Position numbers and translations under genes: made by a program. From Phycisphaerae bacterium (GTDB lineage Bacteria; Planctomycetota; Phycisphaerae; UBA1845; Fen-1342): a DNA stretch of 12,883 nucleotides. Shown here piece after piece: positions 6,625 through 12,883 of the stretch (position 1 is its first letter; each line of letters starts with the position of its first letter). The notes beneath the pieces are model-generated. The model did not search any database, had not been told where the DNA came from, and was given only the letters and a program-made list of their open reading frames with translations. The stretch is taken from positions 1 through 12,883 of the forward strand of contig JAGVEP010000121.1 in assembly GCA_020058145.1 (NCBI GenBank), written 5' to 3'.

Positions 6625-6678
6625 GCTCATCACCTCATCCGGATTCTCTGCTCCGGTCATTCCGAAAACCGATCGCCA

Positions 6679-8658
6679 TCAACTGCGCGGAAAGCGCCAG
6701 CGGGGCTGTAGTGCCGCCGCCGTCAAGTCCACTCCGCGGAGCGTGTCACCGCAGCCGGCGGGGTGGAACTCCACACGAGCCGGCGTGTTTTCATACCACA
6801 TGTGGCACGTGTTCGTCGTGCAGTGGCGCGTGTGGGCCGCGTCATGCCAGGCCGCCGATGCCGGCACGAGCCCCAGCGCGTGCCCGGGCTCGTGCAGGGC
6901 CGTGCCCACGATTCGCCTATCCGCGGTCTCCACGGTCATCATGTCTTCGAACACGCCGCGGCAGATCAGCAGGTGCAGCGAATTGCTGCCGCCCCAGCCC
7001 GTGGCCCGGAACGCCTTCCGATAGCGGATTTTTACGTTGACAGGTTGGGCAGCCGTTGGCGCGACCGTCGCGCCGCTGAAATCAAATCTCACGGGCCGCG
7101 TCCCACGCGCGCCGACCGGCCGTACCTTGCCCGCCGCGAAATCGCGCCACGTCGCCCCGTCCTGATACTGGGCAGACAACAACCAACTGTCGTCGCCAGC
7201 GAAATCGTGGGGGAAGATCGTGAACGTCGACACGCCAGTCGTCGTGATCGCCTCCGCCTCATCCAACGGCTGCGGCCCGTACGTGCCGCTGCCCGGACAC
7301 GCGCTGTCGATCACGGCCAGGTGCAGCTTCTGCGGAACGCGGACGTCGGAAGTGCGGTCGTCGTCCTCGGCCCACTGGAAACCGGCCTCGGGCGTCTCGA
7401 AATTCCGCACATGGGGACCCCTAGTCCGCACCCCCGTATCCTCAAGCTGGATGAACACGTCGGCCATGCCCGCGCGCACCGCGGTCAGGATTGCTGGCTT
7501 CATCTCGTACACGCCCCCGCCACTCGGCCGCTCCATCTCAACCACGTCGAAGAACAGCATCCGCCAGACGGTAAACCAGCCCGAGTACGTCGATGGGGGG
7601 TTGCCAGCGGTCAGGCTGGCACCGACGCGGAAGCGATCGCCGCCGAACGTGCTGAGCGTCAGGCGCGTGCGCGCCACACCGTGCACGTCGGTCACGTCCG
7701 ACGCCGGCGTGAGCGAAGCCTTCTGGTCCGCCGGCAGGTTTCGCCGGTTGTTGGGGTCTGCATCGGGCGCCCCCGCCAGGCGGTCCCCGTTACCGTCGGG
7801 ATCGAGCGTGAAGTGGACGCGCACGCCTTCAGTCGGGGGATCGACGGTCGCCGTAATCTCGATCTGCCGCCCGAAGTGTGACGCGTTGTTCCCCTGGGCC
7901 ATGTTGACGAATTGCCGGTAGCCCGGCGCCGCCGGCGCCACGCGCACGCCGCGGACCGGCGACAAATGCACTTCGGCGACGGTACGCGGCTTGCGCACCG
8001 TGGCCTGCGCCTCCACACGCCTGGGACTGTAGCCCGTCTTGCTGGCCACGATCTGATACGCGCCGGGCGGCCGCAGCCCGAAGTCATAGCGCCCGTTCGC
8101 GGCCGAGAGCGGCCCGGCACCGTTGGCGCTGACCGTGGCGCCATCAATCGGCTGGCCGTCCGGCGTTCTGACCTGGACGATTAATTGCCCCTGATCGCAC
8201 TCGACGGCGCCCGACCCGACGCACCCGTTGCCGAGCGGTCTTCCACCGGTCGTCGTGACCCGCTCGGCCTGCCGCCGTTCCTCCTCGCGCTGCTGCGCTT
8301 CCTGGGCGCCCCGGACCTCCTCGGACGACTCGCCGGGCACGACCCGGTACCAGAGCGTGTAGTCAAATGACGAGTCGTCGGTCATCTGGCGACGTTGCTC
8401 CGCGGTTGAGGCTCCGGCTTGCGTGACGGTGAACTCGCCGAGTTGCGCGTTCAGGCCGGTGGTCTCGTTGACCTGAACGACCACGCTGTGGTTGAAGCGG
8501 ATCTCGCGATTGATGGCCCGCGTCTGCCCGGCGTCCATGTCGCCCACATTGACGCGATTCGCGACCCCGTTAACCCAGGCCACGATCTCGACGGTGTCGG
8601 AGCCGAGGACCGATTCCCGATCCGAGCACTGCAACCGCACGAGGAGCAACGACGCCAT
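6679..8658 (-). CDS. Putative T6SS effector with archaemetzincin-like metalloprotease domain
   Basis: A 659-residue multi-domain protein. Residues 1-107: a beta-rich domain (LLLVRLQCSDRESVLGSDTV ... FDYTLWYRVV). Residues 108-150: a charged Gln/Glu/Arg linker. Residues about 157-235: a carboxypeptidase regulatory-like fold (GQLIVQVRTPDGQPIDGATV, PPGAYQIVASKTGY). Residues about 255-350: an Ig-like domain (RQIEITATVDPPTEGVRVHF, DVHGVARTRLTL). Residues about 430-659: the catalytic region, with HEPGHALG at 589-596, then HCTTNTCHM (612-620) and a later FHPAGC (631-636). HExxHxxG is the metzincin zinc motif, and HC-x4-C-x-M matches the archaemetzincin signature for third ligand, structural cysteines and Met-turn, although set further from the glycine than usual. 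No signal peptide is seen, as expected for T6SS cargo. Position next to PAAR and DUF4123 supports an effector. GAGG precedes the start by seven bases. Confidence 0.85.
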   Translation of the reverse strand: MASLLLVRLQCSDRESVLGSDTVEIVAWVNGVANRVNVGDMDAGQTRAINREIRFNHSVVVQVNETTGLNAQLGEFTVTQAGASTAEQRRQMTDDSSFDYTLWYRVVPGESSEEVRGAQEAQQREEERRQAERVTTTGGRPLGNGCVGSGAVECDQGQLIVQVRTPDGQPIDGATVSANGAGPLSAANGRYDFGLRPPGAYQIVASKTGYSPRRVEAQATVRKPRTVAEVHLSPVRGVRVAPAAPGYRQFVNMAQGNNASHFGRQIEITATVDPPTEGVRVHFTLDPDGNGDRLAGAPDADPNNRRNLPADQKASLTPASDVTDVHGVARTRLTLSTFGGDRFRVGASLTAGNPPSTYSGWFTVWRMLFFDVVEMERPSGGGVYEMKPAILTAVRAGMADVFIQLEDTGVRTRGPHVRNFETPEAGFQWAEDDDRTSDVRVPQKLHLAVIDSACPGSGTYGPQPLDEAEAITTTGVSTFTIFPHDFAGDDSWLLSAQYQDGATWRDFAAGKVRPVGARGTRPVRFDFSGATVAPTAAQPVNVKIRYRKAFRATGWGGSNSLHLLICRGVFEDMMTVETADRRIVGTALHEPGHALGLVPASAAWHDAAHTRHCTTNTCHMWYENTPARVEFHPAGCGDTLRGVDLTAAALQPRWRFPRS

Positions 8659-8713
8659 TCTGCGACCTCAATGCACCTTTCCAAGAAACCTCAGTCAGCG
8701 CGGCGGCGGCGCA

Positions 8714-9148
8714 CTAGCGCGCCGCTTTGTTCTCGTCCGCCACCAAGTACGGGGCCGCGGGGCCGCTCGGTGTAGAAGGCGTTGCCCGTCCCGGCCTGAA
8801 CACGCCTTTCGTGATCGCGGTGTAGCGAATCTGGCGCAGCCGGGTCTCCGCCAACACCCACGATTCCGCCAGGACGGGACGGATCCACGCCGTCGATCGG
8901 GCGGAATCAAAGTCGGGGTCGATGGCGAACATGAAGCGCACGAACTCGCCAACATCCACCTCCACATCGATTCCGTACTGCTGTGCACGTTCCACCGCGG
9001 TACGAATCCGCGCGCGCAGCCCGGCCTCACCCAGCAGCTCGCACTCCTGCGGGTACTCGGCGCGCATCTGCGCCGCTAGGCGGTCCTCGAAGCTCTCGCG
9101 GGCCGCACGGCTGAATGCCTCCATATGCTCGTGACGCAATACAAACAT
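8714..9148 (-). CDS. 144-residue T6SS-associated protein
   Basis: Starts MFVLRHEHMEAFSRAARESF. A helical N-terminal half (FEDRLAAQMRAEYPQECELLGEAGLRARIRTA) is followed by AVERAQQYGIDVEVDVGEFV and FMFAIDPDFD, then a short tail. This layout (fish-hook helix, R..FP..C..LG, A..YGI, F..LMF..G.DFD) is typical of uncharacterised proteins found beside PAAR and DUF4123 genes. Role unknown; possibly an adaptor or effector chaperone. The PAAR stop is ten bases upstream, and GAGG overlaps that stop region, so the pair is probably translationally coupled. A longer frame to 9316 is rejected: its first 56 residues are Arg-rich shadow of the PAAR gene. Confidence 0.8.
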   Translation of the reverse strand: MFVLRHEHMEAFSRAARESFEDRLAAQMRAEYPQECELLGEAGLRARIRTAVERAQQYGIDVEVDVGEFVRFMFAIDPDFDSARSTAWIRPVLAESWVLAETRLRQIRYTAITKGVFRPGRATPSTPSGPAAPYLVADENKAAR

Positions 9149-9158
9149 CGGCGCGACC

Positions 9159-9749
9159 TCAGATCTCCTCCGGCGATGTCGCCCCCGCACCCGCCGCGCC
9201 TTGGCGGCCAGGCGTACTCGACGTCTCATAGCGGTTTGGCCGGCCGCCGGTCGTCTCGGCGTCGTCCGCCGCCCGGCCCTGCTGGCGCTGGCAAACTTCG
9301 CACACGGCCGCGCCACTCGCGGCGGCCGCCAGGTTTTGGAGAGCGACCATCAGCGCAGCAATCGCGGACGCCGCCATGGGCGGTCCGGCCTCCGCGGGGC
9401 TCTCGGACGCGGAGGCAGATTCGCCACCGCCACCGCCGCCCCCGCCGCCGCCGCCGCCGGCGTCGCCGATCATCACCGTCGGGTCGCCGAGAGTAATCAC
9501 GCCCCCATGCATAGTCGGATCCCCCAGCCGCGCCGCGGACATGTGCCCGATTAGCACCGTCATCGAGCCCTTCGCAATCGAGTCCGGCGGACCGACACAG
9601 GTACACATATCCCCCATGCGCGCCGCCGGCATGAAGCCGATCAGCACGGTCGGGCAGCCCGGCGGCAGGACCGGGCCGCCGACGTGCGGGACGACGCCCG
9701 TCACCATCGGGCAGGTGTGCATGTCAGCAACTCGTGCGGCAGGAGGCAT
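9159..9749 (-). CDS. PAAR-domain spike tip protein with polyglycine hinge
   Basis: A 196-residue protein. Residues 1-96 are the PAAR domain: three PAAR-type motifs (PAARVAD at 3-9, PAARMGD at 41-47, SAARLGD at 71-77) with potential zinc ligands in MHTC (10-13), MCTC (48-51) and MHGG (80-83). PAAR proteins form the sharp tip on the VgrG spike of T6SS and can carry effector domains. Twelve consecutive glycines (98-109) then lead to a Ser/Pro linker, an Ala-rich hydrophobic helix (about 125-148), CEVC (150-153) and a disordered tail. The tail is not a recognised toxin and may be a docking extension. No strong ribosome-binding site is seen before the ATG (only GAGCGAG). It lies between copy B of the 96-residue gene and the 144-residue gene. 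Confidence 0.92.
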   Translation of the reverse strand: MPPAARVADMHTCPMVTGVVPHVGGPVLPPGCPTVLIGFMPAARMGDMCTCVGPPDSIAKGSMTVLIGHMSAARLGDPTMHGGVITLGDPTVMIGDAGGGGGGGGGGGGESASASESPAEAGPPMAASAIAALMVALQNLAAAASGAAVCEVCQRQQGRAADDAETTGGRPNRYETSSTPGRQGAAGAGATSPEEI

Positions 9750-9854
9750 CTGCTACTCGCTCGTATGCGGCGCAACGGCGCCGTGCAGGACGGCTTCAGT
9801 GCGCGGTGGCCAGCTTCGGGCGGCTCGAGACGGTCCACTGACCGGTCGCGCCGG

Positions 9855-10145
9855 CTACAGTCCCTTCCGTCGGTGACGGCGCACCCAGTCGTTGATTTGG
9901 GCGCGGATCTCGTACTCGCTCGTCTGGCAGCCGCCGCCGAGCAGGGCGCGGTCGACGATCGTGGACGCGACGCGCGCCTCCGGCCCGGCACCGAGCCCGG
10001 CGAAGGCGAATTCGTCCGTCAGCTCGCTGCCGCCGACACGCGCCAGAGCGGTCATGCACTCCAGGATCGTGCCGCAATCAAACGGGCTGTAGTGCCAACG
10101 GCTGATCAGATAGTCTTTAACCTTGGCTTCGACAATCGAATTCAT
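9855..10145 (-). CDS. 96-residue T6SS-locus protein, copy B
   Basis: Paralogue of copy A (5225-5515), same length, 17 substitutions, mostly conservative, and the same three cysteines. It begins MNSIVEAKVKDYLISRWHY. AAGGAG is seven bases before the ATG at 10145. The truncated PAAR microgene ends one base before this ATG, so the two are likely coupled, and the full PAAR gene follows 105 bases downstream. The equal length of the copies and retained frame mean both are under selection. Function unknown. Confidence 0.85.
   Translation of the reverse strand: MNSIVEAKVKDYLISRWHYSPFDCGTILECMTALARVGGSELTDEFAFAGLGAGPEARVASTIVDRALLGGGCQTSEYEIRAQINDWVRRHRRKGL
9889..9959 (-). repeat. 71-bp block identical with 5259-5329
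   Basis: Partner of the block in copy A; direct orientation, about 4.6 kb apart. It could serve as a site for homologous recombination that deletes or duplicates the intervening PAAR-metzincin-DUF4123 genes. Confidence 0.8.
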
Positions 10146-10146
10146 C

Positions 10147-10296
10147 TCATACTCCTTGTTGGTTCAAATCACCATCAGCTCGTCGCATACCGTGCGCGAG
10201 CGGCTGACTTTGCGCGTTGCCGTGGGGAATGGGCGGCGTGCCCGGGGTCTGCATCGGGCAGGTGTGCATGTCGCCAACGCGTGCGGCGGGGGGCAT
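10147..10296 (-). pseudogene. Truncated PAAR microgene (49 codons)
   Basis: Reads MPPAARVGDMHTCPMQTPGT then PPIPHG, which matches the first 14 or so residues of the full PAAR protein at 9749 and continues in a typical PAAR style (GTPPIPHG). After PHG the expected GPxLPPGCPTVLIG part is missing; the frame ends NAQSQPLAHGMRRADGDLNQ plus a few residues at a TGA. Neither other frame restores PAAR sequence, so it is a truncation, not a frameshift. AAAGGA lies eight bases before the ATG, so it is probably still translated, ending one base before copy B. It may be the remnant of a PAAR gene that once accompanied copy B, or a reduced peptide retained for translational coupling. Confidence 0.75.
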
Positions 10297-10371
10297 GATC
10301 GGCGTCCTTTATCGTTGAAGAGCGGGCTTCCTACGCCCGGGAAATCTGTTGACGGCACGGCTCACGAAGCA

Positions 10372-10505
10372 GGTACGTGTCTAGCGATCTACGCCAGCCG
10401 GCGTGCCCCGCAGAACCCCGGACGCCCAGTCCGGGGCCCCACGCGCGAGTGGGCCCCCCCCACTAGCGTGGGGGGTTCTGGTCGGGCCACCGCTAAACAC
10501 GTACC
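10372..10505. repeat. 134-base structured element with 15-bp terminal inverted repeats
   Basis: Ends are GGTACGTGTCTAGCG (10372-10386) and CGCTAAACACGTACC (10491-10505), inverted repeats with one mismatch. Inside, CAGAACCCC (10411-10419) pairs with GGGGTTCTG (10472-10480). Two inner hairpins are CCCCGGAC-GCCCA-GTCCGGGG (10416-10436) and CCCCACGC (10437-10444) with GCGTGGGG (10466-10473), the latter enclosing AGTGGG/CCCACT. It has no coding frame of merit. It sits in a 230-base gap inside the minus-strand gene series. It is either a MITE/REP-type element or a structured RNA or processing site. Confidence 0.6.
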
Positions 10506-10526
10506 AGAGCAGTGGCACACAAGCGT

Positions 10527-11486
10527 TCAAGCAACTCCTTCGCGTTGCGTCTCCGAGAACAGGTTCTGCGGCCAGTTCTTGGCCGAGCCGAGGAACTTCT
10601 TCTCCTCGTCCGTCGGCTCGCCGCCGAAGTAGCGGATCGCGTCGTGGGCTCGGCCCTTGGCGTCGCGCAGGTACCGGGTGACGAACTCTTCGTCCCCCTC
10701 GTCGAACTTGACCCGCTGGAGTTCGGCCAGGGCGGAGTGCAGACCGGCCACCACGGGCTTGGGCCCGCCCCGGTCCGCCTGATCCAGCAGGGCATAGCCC
10801 GCCCACTCCTGAGCATACACGCTGTGCTCGGTGAGCCCCAGGTAGACGGCCCCGATGCGATAGGCCCGGCTCTCGGGCTGGGGCAGCTTCAGCATGGCCT
10901 CCTTGGCCGCCTTGGCCGCCAACACCTGGGGCAGCTTCTGGTGGGCCAGGGCGAAGAGCAGGTTGGTCGGCGTATCGGGCTGATCGGGATCGGGCAGCTT
11001 CTTGAGCCGCTCCTGATGAGCCTTTTTGAGCCGCTCGGTCAAGCCGTTGGGCGAGGCGTCCGGTCCCAGGTGAAAGAAGCTCCATACCAGCGGCTCGCCG
11101 ACCTCCTCGACGTTGGCGTAGCGAAGCGTCTGATCGAATTTTTCTTCGGCGGCCTTCTGCCGTCGCGGATCGCCCAGGTTCCCCAGCAGATTGGCGGCTT
11201 GCAGCCCCTTGATCATGTCCGGCAGGTCATGCGGTCGCTGCGGGGCCAGACCGGACAGGTGGTCCAGGCAGTCGCGCAACAGATAGAAGCGGACCACGTT
11301 GCAGGCGTTGGCCAGCGGCTCCACCTTCACCTCGCCCTTGACGTCGCCGAGGATGAACTTCCTGCCCACCTCCAGCGGGATTCTGTGCGGCACGAACAAG
11401 ATTTCCGTGCCGTGGCGCTCGTAGAACACGTAGGAGCAGAGCCGTTGTTTGGCCGCGGCCTCATCGAGCGGGGGTTGCGTGCTCAT
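10527..11486 (-). CDS. Hypothetical 319-residue protein
   Basis: I do not recognise a family. It starts MSTQPPLDEAAAKQRLCSYV, with a beta-rich N-terminal part (FYERHGTEILFVPHRI, FILGDVKGEVKVEPLANACN) followed by a mainly helical body. The helical part includes LRDCLDHLSGL, a charged segment TERLKKAHQERLKKL, and ALAHQKLPQVLAAKAAKEAM. No signal peptide or membrane segment. GAGG is six bases before the ATG at 11486; the longer frame from 11501 begins with TTG and has no site. It lies 51 bases downstream of the HEMMH gene, with which it is likely co-transcribed, so it could be its chaperone or immunity partner. That is inference from position only. Confidence 0.8.
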   Translation of the reverse strand: MSTQPPLDEAAAKQRLCSYVFYERHGTEILFVPHRIPLEVGRKFILGDVKGEVKVEPLANACNVVRFYLLRDCLDHLSGLAPQRPHDLPDMIKGLQAANLLGNLGDPRRQKAAEEKFDQTLRYANVEEVGEPLVWSFFHLGPDASPNGLTERLKKAHQERLKKLPDPDQPDTPTNLLFALAHQKLPQVLAAKAAKEAMLKLPQPESRAYRIGAVYLGLTEHSVYAQEWAGYALLDQADRGGPKPVVAGLHSALAELQRVKFDEGDEEFVTRYLRDAKGRAHDAIRYFGGEPTDEEKKFLGSAKNWPQNLFSETQREGVA

Positions 11487-11537
11487 ATTCATCCTCGACA
11501 ATGACTAACCAGCGATGACTCCACACGTTGTCGCGGC

Positions 11538-12881
11538 TCAGCCGACGTCCAGGCGCCGTGCGCTCAGCGGCGCGATCTTATTGTAGCTCCGTCCCACGAG
11601 CTGCACGCGCAGAACGGGCGTATCCGTCAATGACCCGCCCCCGGTGAGGGCCTGGGGCTGCCCGTTTAGCAGCACGTCGCCCTTTCCCACCACCTGGTAA
11701 GTAATGGCAATCGGCGCATCGGCGATGTGTTTGGTCGCGTCCTTGCCGTCGGCGGTGCTCGTGCTCGCGTTCATGATTTCGTATTGCCCCGCGGGCGCCA
11801 CCGTGTGCGTCACGTGCATCAAGGGATGCATCATCTCGTGCGATGGGTTAAAAGGCTTCAGGGCCGCGCTCATCGCGTCGGCGTTCAGAAAAGTGATCGG
11901 TCCGATGTCGGTATCATAGGTATCGAAGTTCCCGTACGGGGAGAAGCCGAAGAGCGTGCCGCCGTCCCACATTTTCCGCAGGATCGTGCCACACACGAAA
12001 ATGTCAAAGAATTGGGTACGGTAATTGTAGTGCATGCTGCGGGCGTCCCGAGGCTGATACGGCCAGTTGACCTTGAAGTTGTCCACGTTGGTGTCGTTGG
12101 TATGGATCAGGTTTTGTTGCGTATCCGTAAAAGTCACGCCCTCCACCACCACGGGCCGATGACTTGAGTCGAACACGAGGATGTCCTGGGGTGGGCCCAC
12201 GCTGCCGGCTACGGGCGTCAGTCCGCTGACCTTCACCGGGTAGGGGCCGTCCACGCGGAAGCCGTTGTTTTCCAGCAGTCGTTTCAGCTTTTGCGCCGTG
12301 GCCGCCGGCGAATCGTGCGTCGGCGCAGCGGCGTTGGCGGAAATGGTATGGACGTAATCGCGCCCGCCGATGCGTATCGTCATTCCCGACGCGGCGTTGG
12401 GCACCGTCACCCCGGAGGTGAAACGCCCGTCGCCGTCGGCGATGGTGAGCATGTTCTTGGACACGGCCACGGTGTGCAGCACTTTCAGGTGCGGGCGGAG
12501 GTGGGCCTGGGCCATGCAGCGGCGCATCCACTTGTAGATCTGCTCGCGCACGTCGTTGTCGTCGCGCGACGTGCCCTGCATCAGATGCACCGCCAGGCGA
12601 ATCTCCCCGTCTATCTTCAGATTCTTGTCCTTGACGATCCGGCACTTGTGCTGCGCGCACATCTTCACCTCGTAGACGGCTCGCACCTTGTGCTCCAGGA
12701 TTTCGATGTGCTTCTTCTCGTCGTCGCTGGGCGCCTGCGGCGTCTCCTCCGCCGACGTGGCCGAGTCGATCAAGGCGGCGATCCCCATCCCCAATAACGC
12801 CCCGCCCACAACCGCCCCCCCGATCACCAGCGCTTTGGTCTCGTCCGACGCATCGGTCTGGCTCACCACCGCCGCAGCCAC
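11538..12881 (-). CDS. Putative zincin-like protein with HEMMH motif, start at or beyond window edge
   Basis: 447 residues are seen from a GTG at 12881; the frame may continue past the right edge. Residues about 16-38 form a glycine-zipper hydrophobic segment (VIGGAVVGGALLGMGIAALI). A helical region follows with KMCAQHKC, then a beta-rich part (GRFTSGVTVPNAASGMTIRI). Near the C terminus HEMMH (348-352) is followed by PLMHVTH and a possible Met-turn (YEIMN, Met370). HExxH with further His and a downstream Met is the zincin/metzincin pattern, but the third His is not at the classic HExxHxxGxxH distance and the glycine is missing. A second metalloprotease effector is plausible; a non-enzymatic role cannot be excluded. 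Confidence 0.7.
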   Translation of the reverse strand: MAAAVVSQTDASDETKALVIGGAVVGGALLGMGIAALIDSATSAEETPQAPSDDEKKHIEILEHKVRAVYEVKMCAQHKCRIVKDKNLKIDGEIRLAVHLMQGTSRDDNDVREQIYKWMRRCMAQAHLRPHLKVLHTVAVSKNMLTIADGDGRFTSGVTVPNAASGMTIRIGGRDYVHTISANAAAPTHDSPAATAQKLKRLLENNGFRVDGPYPVKVSGLTPVAGSVGPPQDILVFDSSHRPVVVEGVTFTDTQQNLIHTNDTNVDNFKVNWPYQPRDARSMHYNYRTQFFDIFVCGTILRKMWDGGTLFGFSPYGNFDTYDTDIGPITFLNADAMSAALKPFNPSHEMMHPLMHVTHTVAPAGQYEIMNASTSTADGKDATKHIADAPIAITYQVVGKGDVLLNGQPQALTGGGSLTDTPVLRVQLVGRSYNKIAPLSARRLDVG

Positions 12882-12883
12882 CC

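Noticed and set aside
6763..7881. A 372-residue plus-strand open frame
   Set aside because: Antisense shadow of the metzincin protein gene; Arg/His-rich with no domain pattern.
9750..9854. Possible extra gene or terminator between copy B and PAAR
   Set aside because: Only a 5-bp GGCGC/GCGCC hairpin is present, with no T tract and no coding frame with a start signal.
10381..11085. A 234-residue minus-strand open frame
   Set aside because: Shadow in another frame of the 319-residue gene, running into the structured element; Gly/Arg-rich.

Overview
The window is a GC-rich bacterial segment. Its coding style (GAGG-type ribosome-binding sites, long GC-rich intergenic spacers packed with short palindromes and octamer repeats, a DENGK-repeat surface protein) suggests an environmental, uncultured-type bacterium. 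I favour Planctomycetota or a neighbouring phylum. That is an inference from style; no ribosomal or taxonomic marker gene is present.

Left part (1-3220). A REP-like perfect hairpin (12-52) is followed by a short region with no clear gene, then a small plus-strand lipoprotein (395-715). Converging on it is a minus-strand membrane-anchored protein (815-2302) built of 18 exact-length 22-residue repeats. Upstream of that gene lies about 900 bases with no convincing gene. This stretch holds palindromic GC-rich repeats, a CGTGCCTN octamer array, four 21-bp iteron-like units with inverted copies, and a run of ten G.

Right part (3221-12883). All genes are on the minus strand and look like one type VI secretion (T6SS) effector/structural module. 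In order of transcription: a protein with an HEMMH zincin-like motif (running to the window edge), an unrecognised 319-residue protein, a 134-base highly structured element, a 49-codon truncated PAAR microgene, a 96-residue small protein (copy B), a full PAAR spike-tip protein with polyglycine hinge, a 144-residue T6SS-associated small protein, a 659-residue multi-domain protein ending in a metzincin-type metalloprotease domain, a 140-residue unknown, a DUF4123 adaptor, a second copy of the 96-residue protein (copy A), and a single-chain fusion of the two sheath proteins TssB and TssC.

How they may work together (inference): PAAR caps the spike, DUF4123 loads cargo on it, and the metzincin protein (possibly also the HEMMH protein) is the secreted cargo. 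The fused TssBC makes the contractile sheath. Genes for Hcp, VgrG, baseplate, membrane complex and ClpV are not in this window. The most interesting points are the archaemetzincin-like effector, the duplicated 96-residue family with a 71-bp identical block, the truncated PAAR gene in front of one copy, the TssB-TssC fusion and the structured 134-base element.
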